Shown: positions 23,631-31,583 of the stretch, in pieces
Position numbering within the stretch: the stretch's first letter is position 1
Layout of the letters: every line of letters begins with the position of its first letter
Source of the DNA: Pseudomonas sp. B6002
Lineage (GTDB): Bacteria; Pseudomonadota; Gammaproteobacteria; Pseudomonadales; Pseudomonadaceae
Length of the DNA stretch: 64,000 nucleotides
Assembly (NCBI RefSeq): GCF_013385985.1
Contig: NZ_JACAOY010000006.1
Location: 1-64,000 of the forward strand
Reading direction: 5' to 3'
Made by a program: the position numbers and the translations under genes
The notes under the pieces: generated by a model
What the model was told of the DNA's origin: nothing
Databases searched by the model: none
The model's input: only the letters and a program-made list of their open reading frames with translations

Positions 23631-25532
23631 TTAGTAAAACGGGGGCTGGGCATCAAAGGTGGTCTGCATATAATCAAGTATTAGTTCTAATTTAGATAGC
23701 GTCTCAGGAGATAGTTTTTTGGTATCTGGTGACGGCGTACCGCATGCCTCAGCCAAATACCATCCTATTTGTTTCTTTGTCGGCTTTGATGCAATACCTA
23801 GCTCATTTTTTATAATTTCAAAGTCGATGTTGGTTAGTAACTTTTCCAAAGCCATATTCGAAAAGCTGGCATCAACAGACGCTATCGTAGCAACACGCTC
23901 TCCCGTCAGAAACCATTCATCCTTATAACGTTTGGCGGCTTTTATACCTTCCTTATCATCGTCTAAGAGAATAAAAAACTTTTGTGCCTGCCCCATGAGC
24001 TGACTTATGACTGGGTCTGAAGCCCCGGACCCCACGCCAGGCATAATGCTAAAATTAATTTGCTTTTTTAATACTTTGCGCGCCAATTCCAGAGCGTAGT
24101 AGTCAGATATTCCCTCTACAATTAGATACGGACCCGCCCCAATCAACTCTGGAGGGACATACTCTAACCTTTCGATGACTGGTTGAAAGTAACTTGATCT
24201 AGAGGGAAAATCTGATACGAATCTGCGGTAAGGAATTGCTGATATCGTGGTAGGCTTCGTATCTAGCCCAAAATTGTCGGGCTTGTCATAATCCAGAGCG
24301 GAATTTTCAACAATATAAGCTGAGCCTAACCATTGTGGATTGATCATGTGATGACTGTGAGTAGAGTAAATTATTCGATTTCCATTAGAGGCAATTCGCG
24401 AGAAACTTTTCAGAAGTTCTGCCTGTGCCTTAGCGTGCAAGTTAGCTGCGGGCTCATCGAAGATGAAGATAGTTTTCCTGTCGCTCGTATTTTTGAATGC
24501 GGTGAATAACAAGAAGGAAAAGAACCACCTGAATCCGAGAGACCTTTCATTAATTGAGAATCTAGATTCCCCATCAGAAACTTGGAAGGTTGCATAGGGC
24601 ACATCATTTTTTTGGGAGTCAATTCCCCAGTCAACCGTGATGCTATTAGCTGATATTGATCGCTGAAATATTCTTTGCCAGCTACCTAAGACTTCTCTTG
24701 TTATAGTGCTTGATATTTTCTGAAACACAGAATCTATTAGCCCTTTGCTAGGGCTACCAAAAAGCATTGAGAGCCAGTTTTGGTTGTTCTGCTTTGCCTT
24801 GAACTCTCTAATTCTATCGCAAACATGTTTCCCTATGTCTATGCCAGCTTGCGAACTGTCAAGTATGTCTTGAAAGGCGAATCGATAGTGCCTATTGATT
24901 GCCGTTTCGCCCTCATACTCTTCAAGATAGATTCTCGCAGGCATGTCCACTAAAAAAGTTGGGAAGTAAGATACTCGCTCGATCTTTGTGGAAAGATGAT
25001 TGATTGCAATCAACCAAAAATCAATATCATTGACCTTTTGATCTGGCCTGTCGAGCTTGATATTTTGTTTTCCTCTAGGCTTTTTAACTGTGAAGCTTAT
25101 TGCCCATTCATTTATAGTCCGCTTAAGAGCGCTATCCTCAAAATAAAACTTCTTAACTAGTGTGAAGTTTCTTTTTATTGATTTTTCGTCAAGAATCAAG
25201 GAGTTCTTCTTTGCAAGATCAATAAGCTCTTGGATATCTTGCTCATGGACTTCGATGTCGGCTTGAATTTCAACCGCGTCTGAGAATGCAGCTTTGAGGT
25301 GCATAGGGATAAGACGAATAGCAGAGCTTGCTGCGAATTGGCCGTCAAAAATACTAGCGACAGACTTGTCGCCAGTAACGAACAATGAAAGAGCCTCTAA
25401 AACAGTTGTTTTTCCACTTTCATTAAGGCCTATCAGTGTTATTACTGGGCTATTCGACTTATTGGCGATATCGATACTGACGCTTTCAATTCCCTTGAAT
25501 CTTTTGATGGTGAAACTTTTTATTTTCGCCAC
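23631..25532 (-). CDS. OLD-family ATPase/Toprim endonuclease, GajA-like component of a Gabija-type defence system
   Basis: This 633-residue protein has an N-terminal ABC/SMC-like ATPase half: Walker A GLNESGKTT (35-43), a signature-like segment SINERSLGFRWFF (326-338), Walker B KTIFIFDEPAANLH (353-366) and an H-loop STHSHH (390-395). A C-terminal Toprim nuclease follows: the acidic YLIVEGISDYYALE (Glu473) and the metal-binding LLDDDKEG (Asp524-526). This is the build of OLD nucleases and of GajA, which in Gabija cuts DNA when nucleotide pools fall during phage infection. The next gene on the strand is a UvrD-like helicase, which places it among class 2 OLD proteins. The GTG at 25532 (MAKIKSFTIKRFKGIES) has an aaaggg site. 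The AT-rich codon use differs from the core genes. Confidence 0.9.
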   Translation of the reverse strand: MAKIKSFTIKRFKGIESVSIDIANKSNSPVITLIGLNESGKTTVLEALSLFVTGDKSVASIFDGQFAASSAIRLIPMHLKAAFSDAVEIQADIEVHEQDIQELIDLAKKNSLILDEKSIKRNFTLVKKFYFEDSALKRTINEWAISFTVKKPRGKQNIKLDRPDQKVNDIDFWLIAINHLSTKIERVSYFPTFLVDMPARIYLEEYEGETAINRHYRFAFQDILDSSQAGIDIGKHVCDRIREFKAKQNNQNWLSMLFGSPSKGLIDSVFQKISSTITREVLGSWQRIFQRSISANSITVDWGIDSQKNDVPYATFQVSDGESRFSINERSLGFRWFFSFLLFTAFKNTSDRKTIFIFDEPAANLHAKAQAELLKSFSRIASNGNRIIYSTHSHHMINPQWLGSAYIVENSALDYDKPDNFGLDTKPTTISAIPYRRFVSDFPSRSSYFQPVIERLEYVPPELIGAGPYLIVEGISDYYALELARKVLKKQINFSIMPGVGSGASDPVISQLMGQAQKFFILLDDDKEGIKAAKRYKDEWFLTGERVATIASVDASFSNMALEKLLTNIDFEIIKNELGIASKPTKKQIGWYLAEACGTPSPDTKKLSPETLSKLELILDYMQTTFDAQPPFY

Positions 25533-26005
25533 GTAAACACCCTTTAATAATCGTCATTTTTTGCGTCGCAGAGTGCGCTACGTAAATATAGGGTAGAGAA
25601 GATAAAATCGCTAGAGAGCTCGCCTTTTTTCTCTAACGAGCTCGATATTTACCTATAGGGGCGTTTGCACCCTCTGAAAAACGGCGAGGTAACGACCATC
25701 GATCTTTACATAGCTAAACTATTTTGCGTTGTCAAAGGCTAAGAAGGGCGAGCGAATTGAATCGCTCCGAGTTTCATAGATGCTTTCGAGCCTCAGGGAC
25801 ACCAGCCTAGTCCCAGTTAGACTGTCCGCTTCTGGCCGATTACTGCCTGTCGCGACCGCCTGAAAACGACCCAACGCAGCCAGTGACAATTGGCAGTGAC
25901 CGACCAGAATCGGTCGATCGTGAGGTGGAGCCGAGCCCGTTCCGCTACCCGGTAGACGCAACGCTTAAAGCGAATAAACACTTCACGTGTTTACTCGTAG
26001 ATTTT
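25533..26005. other. Gene-poor stretch with palindromic repeats, right of the Gabija-like genes
   Basis: 473 bp. The part next to the nuclease gene is AT-rich and should hold its promoter. A hairpin-forming direct/inverted pair built on agagctcgcc and acgagctcga lies near 25616-25650. The half-palindrome repeat lies at 25821-25860, with a related segment (gaccgaccagaatcggtcga) at about 25898-25918. An open frame on the minus strand (25719-25961) runs through the repeats and is not a credible gene. Confidence 0.45.
25821..25860. repeat. Palindromic intergenic repeat, half copy
   Basis: The sequence gtccgcttctggccgattac tgcctgtcg matches the left arm of the local repeat family closely; the right arm is replaced by unrelated sequence. 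Confidence 0.65.
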
Positions 26006-26230
26006 TCAGCAGTACAAAAAATTAGCGAACTGCCGCCAAGGATTGCAGGCTTGAAGCCCTTGATCGACGCCAAAATTACTGGCCTCGGCCCATGCAATAG
26101 CTCCGTCCACGAAGGCTTCTATCGTCCCGTTTTCCCAGTCACCATTCGATTTGTCTTCCGCCAGGGCGTGGGCAAAAGCCAGAAAGGTATTGGCGTCCTT
26201 GACCTGATCCAACTGCTCATGAAGCTCCAT
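26006..26230 (-). CDS. Small DUF7660-like protein
   Basis: This 74-residue acidic protein starts MELHEQLDQVKDANTFLAFA and contains DWENGTIEAFVDGAIAWAEA and NPWRQFANFLYC. This layout (two helices, W-E-N, a second helix, then P-W-x-x-F-A) matches the DUF7660 family of small orphan proteins. Such proteins are often found among immunity-type genes. It has a ggagaaac site before its ATG and stands alone between the two defence systems. Confidence 0.6.
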   Translation of the reverse strand: MELHEQLDQVKDANTFLAFAHALAEDKSNGDWENGTIEAFVDGAIAWAEASNFGVDQGLQACNPWRQFANFLYC

Positions 26231-26672
26231 GGGTTTCTCCGCTCAAAGTCATAAGTAGCTCGTCGGATTATCCATCGAGCGACTAACGTCCGCTACGGGC
26301 CGATTGCTGCCTATCCTGAGGTGCAGCAAGCGGCCAGAAGCTACCATTCACGACCGCCAGCTTTCGACTATTTTCGGAAGTCTCTGTCTTTGTGTTAGTG
26401 AGATTTATCTAATAACTGATGATTTTCAATGGTCAAAGCAGCAACAAACCACTAAAAATTAGCGTTTCAGCGGTAATTATGACAGTTCATATTATAATGC
26501 TGCTTGCTCAAGATATTTGAACGTGACGGTGTATCAGAAATACTCACTCAGAGCACAATTTGTGCTTGACCAGAAAAAATTTATTAATCGATATACTGAA
26601 CTGATTCACCCCAGAGCAGACGCCACATCAGGTGCTGCACCACACAAGCCTCAGCCCGAAGCAGGAGACAGG
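26231..26672. promoter_or_regulatory. Upstream region of the Pycsar operon
   Basis: 442 bp. A well-preserved palindromic repeat fills 26285-26351. The AT-rich part from 26390 probably holds the operon promoter: a perfect tataat lies at 26493-26498, without a strong -35 box. An in-frame TTG at 26517 would extend the effector by 52 residues, but the ATG at 26673 has an aggag site 5 bp upstream and is preferred, leaving a leader of roughly 170 bases. Confidence 0.45.
26285..26351. repeat. Palindromic intergenic repeat, near-complete copy
   Basis: Left arm gtccgctacgggccgattgc, right arm gcagcaagcggccagaagct, with a short turn between. It lies upstream of the Pycsar operon. Confidence 0.7.
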
Positions 26673-27584
26673 ATGTTAGAGCGATTTCAAGGTGAGTCAG
26701 GCCGTAGGCTTACGGTCGATGCCCTTCTTTCACAGCGAATGATTTCCGGAAACCGTGAACTCGCGGAGTATTTTGCCGATAATGTGGAGCTTCTTGAGGT
26801 AGCGGTTGGCGATGTCTTGATTGAGCAAGGTGGATCGGACAATGACTTGTATTTGATTTTGACCGGGGCTTTTGACGTCGTCGTTAATAAGCGTCGTGTT
26901 GGTCGCCGGTTTTCCAGTGATCATGTTGGCGAGATGGCCGCAATAGAGCCGTCTCAACCCAGATCAGCGACAGTCGTCGCCACGGAAACGAGCGTTGTCG
27001 CTCGAGTCGCGGAAATGCATTTTGCTGAAGCAGGGCAACGTTACCCCGAGGTCTATCGCTGCATCGCCCGAGAGCTCTCAAAGCGACTTTATCAACGCAA
27101 CGCGCATGTTGGGGCGGTGCGTGAGCGAATCAAGATTTTCATCATTTCTTCAGCTGAATCGCTTGGCGTCGCAAGAGCGATTCAGACCGCTTTCGGTCAC
27201 GACGATTTTATTACTACCATCTGGACGGATGGGGTTTTCCGGGCCACGAACTATCCATTGCAAAGCCTATTGGATGCTGTTGATGACTCCGACTTCGCGG
27301 TAGCCATCGCGCATGCTGATGACATCGCTGCATGCCGGGGTCAACAGTGGCCCGTTCCACGTGACAACGTTGTGTTTGAGCTTGGCCTGTTCATGGGAAG
27401 ACTTGGCAAAGAGCGTGCGATTCTGATGGAACCACGTGATCTCGATGTCAAACTTCCTAGCGATCTCTCCGGCATTATGACAATCATTTATCGGTATGCG
27501 ACTAGTGGTGACACGGCTGCGTTGATGGGGCCTGCTTGTAACCAGCTCCGAGACCACATTCTTCGGCTTGGACCAAACAATTAG
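26673..27584 (+). CDS. pycTIR: PycTIR, cyclic-nucleotide-gated TIR effector of a Pycsar system
   Basis: This 303-residue protein has an N-terminal cyclic-nucleotide-binding domain (about 35-140) with a phosphate-binding cassette GEMAAIEPSQPRSATVV (86-102, including Arg97). A C-terminal TIR-like domain (about 153-270) begins RIKIFIISSAE and carries the likely NADase Glu236 in NVVFELGLFMGRLG. In Pycsar immunity a cyclase makes cCMP or cUMP on phage infection; the messenger binds the effector, which in the TIR class destroys NAD and halts the cell. The cyclase gene follows after 9 bp, so the identification rests on both protein and context. ATG 26673 has an AGGAG site; TTG 26517 is an alternative. 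Codon use is less GC-rich than in flanking core genes. Confidence 0.9.
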   Translation: MLERFQGESGRRLTVDALLSQRMISGNRELAEYFADNVELLEVAVGDVLIEQGGSDNDLYLILTGAFDVVVNKRRVGRRFSSDHVGEMAAIEPSQPRSATVVATETSVVARVAEMHFAEAGQRYPEVYRCIARELSKRLYQRNAHVGAVRERIKIFIISSAESLGVARAIQTAFGHDDFITTIWTDGVFRATNYPLQSLLDAVDDSDFAVAIAHADDIAACRGQQWPVPRDNVVFELGLFMGRLGKERAILMEPRDLDVKLPSDLSGIMTIIYRYATSGDTAALMGPACNQLRDHILRLGPNN

Positions 27585-27593
27585 GGATGATTA

Positions 27594-28283
27594 ATGGCAT
27601 TGGCGGATGACCTGAAAAAATGGGTTGGAGAAACGTTCACGAGTACGTGGGAGGTTCACGATACGACGGGTGTGCCGAACCCCGAAGATTTGCGCCTGAA
27701 CTCAAATCATGCGAAAGATCTGAGTTCTGCGACTGTTCTTTACGCAGACTTAGATGGGTCCACAGATATGGTGAGCACATACAAGTGGGAATTCAGTGCG
27801 GAAATTTATAAGACATTCCTTAAATGCGCATCCGACATCATAAAAAATGAAGGAGGTGTAATCACTGCATATGACGGGGATCGCGTCATGGCAGTCTTTA
27901 CTGGGGGCTCCAAAAACACATCTGCTGCGCGATGCGCGTTGAAAATCAACGCCGCAGTAATAGATATCATCAGACCTGCTTTAGCTAAAGCTTACACCAC
28001 GAATTTTGTCTTGAAGCACGTTGTTGGCATCGATACCAGTCAACTTAGAACTGCTCGGATTGGAGTTCGTGGTGACAACGATTTGGTTTGGGTAGGTCGA
28101 GCCGCAAATTATGCAGCGAAACTCACAAGCCTTGCTGACAAGCCGACCCGGATCACAGAAAGCGTCTATGAAAAGTTGGCAGACGAATTAAAATACACTA
28201 ACGGTCAAAGCATGTGGGTGAAGGAGTATTGGGAAGATATGAAAATTTGGACGTACACCTCGACTTGGAAGTGGGCGGTGTAA
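27594..28283 (+). CDS. pycC: PycC, class III cyclase of the Pycsar system (likely pyrimidine cyclase)
   Basis: This 229-residue protein is a single class III nucleotidyl cyclase domain. Metal-binding aspartates are visible in LYADLDGSTDMV (Asp52) and ITAYDGDRVMAVF (Asp94/Asp96), and the dimer-side segment DLVWVGRAANYAAKL carries the catalytic Asn/Arg region. Pycsar cyclases form cCMP or cUMP; a Tyr near the first metal-binding strand is reported to select pyrimidines, and Tyr50 lies there, though the base made cannot be told from sequence alone. It lies 9 bp behind the TIR effector with a ggatga site, giving an effector-cyclase operon. An unlinked housekeeping adenylate cyclase is unlikely because the protein has no sensor domain. 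Confidence 0.9.
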   Translation: MALADDLKKWVGETFTSTWEVHDTTGVPNPEDLRLNSNHAKDLSSATVLYADLDGSTDMVSTYKWEFSAEIYKTFLKCASDIIKNEGGVITAYDGDRVMAVFTGGSKNTSAARCALKINAAVIDIIRPALAKAYTTNFVLKHVVGIDTSQLRTARIGVRGDNDLVWVGRAANYAAKLTSLADKPTRITESVYEKLADELKYTNGQSMWVKEYWEDMKIWTYTSTWKWAV

Positions 28284-28501
28284 ACTTTCCGTGATTCATT
28301 GAATCGATATTAATCTAAGGAATTAAGCTAAAGGTCCAGTCAAGGCTTGATCAGCGGGCGCCTACAACTGCCCTAACGAATGGCAGCTCATGGCCGATTG
28401 CCACTTCCCGTCAGAAGCTTGCTTGGGCCTAGCTTGAGGCATCAAGGACCGGGGACTTATGAACGCTTTATCAATGCAGCAACGAGTTCGAGTAAAAGAT
28501 C

Positions 28502-28780
28502 ATGAGCAGTGACGAAAACGAGCACAAAATCACTCTGCCCCCCGGCTCTCGATTTCGGCGACAGGCTGGTCCGTATGACTTAGATACCGGCCGTCCGTGT
28601 TACGCCGTCCAGGTAATCGCGCTGGATGAGCAGTCGAGACGCCGGGTCGAGGACAACTCACAAATCATGGGCACTCCTGGCAAGCACTTTTATGTGTGGG
28701 ATATCAAGAACGGCTCGACTTGGCCTGTTTTCCTGACCCTGACAGTGGATGGAGTGACGGTAGGCAAGGACAACGACTGA
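28502..28780 (+). CDS. Hypothetical protein
   Basis: This 92-residue soluble protein begins MSSDENEHKITLPPGSRFRR and ends in a short beta-rich part (GKHFYVWDIKNGSTWPVFLT). The ATG at 28502 is the best start, though the ribosome-binding site is weak (aaaagatc). It lies 218 bp after pycC, a gap containing a weak, decayed copy of the palindromic repeat near 28365-28420. No family is recognised and no link to Pycsar is shown. Confidence 0.5.
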   Translation: MSSDENEHKITLPPGSRFRRQAGPYDLDTGRPCYAVQVIALDEQSRRRVEDNSQIMGTPGKHFYVWDIKNGSTWPVFLTLTVDGVTVGKDND

Positions 28781-28804
28781 CAAACTGTTCGAGGAAACCG
28801 AAGC

Positions 28805-29016
28805 ATGGAACCCGTCATACGCTGATAGCTTTAGGTTTGATTATTGCCGCGATAATTGCGGCGAATACTTCAGCCTGCAATCCACCGGCACATACAGCAT
28901 CCTCGACGCAGCAAGCGAAGCAGATCTGCGATGAAGTTTACGATGACAGCGAGGACGCTAGCGGATACGGCGATTGCGTCAACTCAGCAAAGCGAAGCCT
29001 CGAAAATACTAATTGA
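28805..29016 (+). pseudogene. Small lipoprotein-like gene with a probable frameshift near its start
   Basis: An ATG at 28805 has an excellent gaggaaac site but its frame ends after six codons. One base off, a frame runs LIALGLIIAAIIAANTSACN, a lipoprotein-like signal, and continues ICDEVYDDSEDASGYGDCVN to the stop at 29016. Removing one base around 28815-28822 would join start, signal and body into a protein of about 69 residues. Either the gene is broken, translation starts at CTG 28822 or TTG 28837, or the base call is wrong. It overlaps the next frame at its stop. Confidence 0.4.
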
Positions 29017-29036
29017 CGGAAAAAGGAAACTCCGCA

Positions 29037-29609
29037 TTGAAATATCTCATCGTTTTAAGCGTCACCGTGCTCTTGGCCGGCTGTGGTCAGGAATCCAAGC
29101 CAGCAGCTGTACTTCACCTTGCACCGATCACACCTGGTGCCATTCCCGAAAAGATCGGCGGCTGCGGGGAAGGTTGTAAGAAACTGGACAAGTTTGCTAA
29201 GTGGCAACCGCTGCTCGCTCCGCTGGTTGAAATGCACCGCAGGCAGGAGAAGTGCTCCTCAGTTGAGTATGCAATGCCCGATACCGACTCTGACCCAGCG
29301 GACCCGAAGTTTTATGTACAGTGCAAAGAAGTGAGAAGCGGCCAGCTTTACAACACCTTCTATACTCGGACACAGATCGAGATGGGCACGCCGGCTACGA
29401 GTGAGCCGGTTTCCCGTGGGTATGCTGAACCTCTTTGTGCAGGCCAATTGGCTGAAAAACTGCCCGGCGCTACAATTGCCAACCAAGGCTTTTACGAAGC
29501 TTCAAACGGCTCAGTACGTCTAACCTATGACTTAAAAGTAAGTGGCGTCGACAAGAAGGCGGCTTGTCTAGTTAGCCACGAATCTGTTGAGTTAAACGTC
29601 GTCCGGTAG
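29037..29609 (+). CDS. Putative lipoprotein
   Basis: This protein of about 190 residues starts at TTG 29037 with an aaagga site 8 bases upstream, giving MKYLIVLSVTVLLAGCGQES with the lipobox LLAGC at Cys16. The mature part contains several cysteines (GCGEGCKKLD, EKCSS, QCKEV, LCAGQ, ACLVS) and looks beta-rich. The unusual TTG start is favoured because the upstream frame would bury the signal peptide. No family is recognised. It follows the small lipoprotein-like relic and precedes the Ltp-repeat gene. Confidence 0.6.
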   Translation: MKYLIVLSVTVLLAGCGQESKPAAVLHLAPITPGAIPEKIGGCGEGCKKLDKFAKWQPLLAPLVEMHRRQEKCSSVEYAMPDTDSDPADPKFYVQCKEVRSGQLYNTFYTRTQIEMGTPATSEPVSRGYAEPLCAGQLAEKLPGATIANQGFYEASNGSVRLTYDLKVSGVDKKAACLVSHESVELNVVR

Positions 29610-29808
29610 CTCAGTAATCAAGGAAAAAATGACTCTCGCAATAAACGTGATTCTTGGCCTATCGCCGCAGCTGCAGGCACTGATTGACTAGGTGAAAGCC
29701 GAGGAAATTCGCTCAGCCTCCTCAAAGGGACGTGTCATGTAAAGTTGAGCCGTAAGACAAGAATTTTAAGGCCGTTAGAGGCGCTGCACGGGTTCTGGAG
29801 ATATTCCG

Positions 29809-30186
29809 ATGAATTTTTTGAAAGTAATATTGGCTGTCACTTTTTTTGCTGCTGCCCCCTCATGGGCTGGAGATTTGACTGGACCTCAAAGTAATGCAGT
29901 CAGATCAGCGAAGCAGTATCTCAGCATGACGGGCTTCTCACGGAATGGGCTTATTCATCAGCTTTCATCTGATGCTGGAGAGGGTTTCGACGTTTCTGAC
30001 GCTACGATAGCAGTGGACAGCATGAACATTGACTGGAACCAGCAGGCGGTGAGGTCTGCGAAGCAGTATCTCAATATGATGGGCTTCTCGTGCAAAGGCC
30101 TCATTAAGCAACTTTCCTCGAGTGCTGGAGAAAAATACACTGTGGACCAAGCAACCTACGGCGCAAAACATGCAGATGGTTGCTGA
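29809..30186 (+). CDS. Exported protein with two Ltp-family repeats
   Basis: This 125-residue protein has a Sec signal peptide (residues 1-20, cleaved after SWA) and two copies of a 50-residue repeat starting at residues 30 and 80: AVRSAKQYLSMTGFSRNGLI and AVRSAKQYLNMMGFSCKGLI, each followed by QLSS and a conserved AGE. This is the helical repeat of the Ltp family (host cell-surface-exposed lipoprotein). In Streptococcus thermophilus prophage TP-J34, Ltp blocks injection of superinfecting phage DNA. Here there is no lipobox, so the product would be periplasmic. The start has a ctggaga site. Its place at the right end of the defence island suits an antiphage role, but this is inference. Confidence 0.75.
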   Translation: MNFLKVILAVTFFAAAPSWAGDLTGPQSNAVRSAKQYLSMTGFSRNGLIHQLSSDAGEGFDVSDATIAVDSMNIDWNQQAVRSAKQYLNMMGFSCKGLIKQLSSSAGEKYTVDQATYGAKHADGC

Positions 30187-30261
30187 AAAACGACGTGCTT
30201 TAAATCGCCCCTAGTTTCGTAGACGCCATCAAGCTACAAGGAAGGGTTGCTAACCCAGCAT

Positions 30262-30300
30262 AACTGTCCGCTTTTGGCCGTTAGCCGCCAAAGTGGCGAC
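30262..30300. repeat. Palindromic intergenic repeat, half copy
   Basis: The sequence actgtccgcttttggccgtt is the left arm of the local repeat family. It separates the Ltp-repeat gene from the converging MFS gene. Confidence 0.6.
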
Positions 30301-30322
30301 CAGCAGCCCCCTCAACCCCTCC

Positions 30323-31489
30323 TCACAGCCCCACCGCCTCGACAGCCCTCGACCGCCAAACAACCCCCAACACCATCAACAAGCCCAACCCAGCCATCGC
30401 CGCCCCCGCTAGCGAAATCGCCGGATACCCCAACCCCGCATTAATCACCGCGCCTCCCAACGCCGCTCCAATCGCGTTCCCAAAATTAAACGCCCCAATA
30501 TTCACCGCCGAAGCCAGGTTAGGCGCGTCCTTGGCCGCTTCCATAACCCGCATCTGCAGCGGCGGCACCAATGCGAAGCTGGCGATGCCCCAGATCAGGA
30601 TGGCGACGGCGGCCGGCAGTGGCCAGCGCATGAGGACGGTGAACGCCAGCAGGACCAGGATCAGCACGCTCAGCGAGACGATCAGGGTGCTGTCTATGGA
30701 GCGGTCGGCGGCTTTGCCACCCCAGAGGTTGCCAAGTGTCAGCCCTACACCGAACAGCACTAGCATGGCGGTGATGAAGGCGGTGGAGGCGTGGGTCTCG
30801 CTGCTGAGGATGGGGGCGATGTAGGTGAAGACGGTGAACATCGCGCCGGAGCCGACGACGGTAAGGGCCAGCGCGCCCAGTACCGGGCCACGGCACAGCA
30901 CGCGGATTTCGGCCATTACACCCACGCTTGGCGGTGCCTTGAGGTCTGGGAGGGCGAACCACAGCGCGGCCATGGCCACCACGCCGAGGCCGGTAATGCC
31001 CCAGAAGGCGGTGCGCCAGCCGAACAGTTCGCCAAACCAGGCGGCCAGCGGCACTCCGCCAATGGTCGCGAGGGTCAGGCCCATGAACATGGCCGCCACC
31101 GCGCCGGCACGCTTTTCCGGAGTGACCACGCTAGCGGCGACGATGGAGCCGACGCCAAAGAATGCGCCGTGGTTCAGTGAGGTCACCACTCTGGCGATCA
31201 TCAGGCTGTAGTAGTCGGTCGCCAGGGCGGACATCAGGTTGCCGAGGGTGAAAATCGCCATGAGGCCTATCAGCAGATAGCGCCGGGGGATTTTGCCTGT
31301 GGTCAGGGTCATCAGCGGCGCGCCAAGCAGCACGCCGAGGGCGTAGGCGCTTACCAGCAGGCCCGCAGCGGGAATCGAAACGCCGAGGTCAGCAGCAATG
31401 CCCGGCAACATGCCCATGGGGGCGAACTCGGTCACGCCGATGCCAAAGGCACCTATAGCGAGTGCAACAAGGGGTGGGTTGATACGCAT
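30323..31489 (-). CDS. MFS transporter divergent from a LysR regulator
   Basis: This 388-residue protein has about 12 transmembrane segments. It begins MRINPPLVALAIGAFGIGVT followed by EFAPMGMLPGIAADLGVSIP, the signature of the AraJ/YdhP-like DHA1 exporters. The ATG at 31489 is chosen over in-frame upstream extensions, which run into the LysR gene on the other strand; aaggag precedes it. The 3' end is, like that of the other MFS gene, very G/T-rich on its coding strand. It is probably controlled by the divergent LysR gene 95 bp away. It marks the right edge of the AT-rich island. Confidence 0.9.
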   Translation of the reverse strand: MRINPPLVALAIGAFGIGVTEFAPMGMLPGIAADLGVSIPAAGLLVSAYALGVLLGAPLMTLTTGKIPRRYLLIGLMAIFTLGNLMSALATDYYSLMIARVVTSLNHGAFFGVGSIVAASVVTPEKRAGAVAAMFMGLTLATIGGVPLAAWFGELFGWRTAFWGITGLGVVAMAALWFALPDLKAPPSVGVMAEIRVLCRGPVLGALALTVVGSGAMFTVFTYIAPILSSETHASTAFITAMLVLFGVGLTLGNLWGGKAADRSIDSTLIVSLSVLILVLLAFTVLMRWPLPAAVAILIWGIASFALVPPLQMRVMEAAKDAPNLASAVNIGAFNFGNAIGAALGGAVINAGLGYPAISLAGAAMAGLGLLMVLGVVWRSRAVEAVGL

Positions 31490-31583
31490 GAAAGGCTCCT
31501 TATCTATGCCGCCAATGCTACGATCTAGCCTTTTAGGGCGGTAGATAGTGTTTTTGGTAATCACCTTTGCGTAAGGGGCACAA

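Noticed and set aside
25719-25961. Minus-strand frame of 80 codons right of the Gabija-like genes
   Set aside because: It runs through the palindromic repeat copies, so the open frame is a by-product of repeat sequence.
29630-29692. 20-codon frame after an aaggaa site (MTLAINVILGLSPQLQALID)
   Set aside because: Too short to support as a gene; it may be a remnant or chance.
21381-30186. The AT-rich segment considered as a prophage or integrative element
   Set aside because: No integrase, phage structural gene, mobilisation gene or tRNA/att duplication could be seen.
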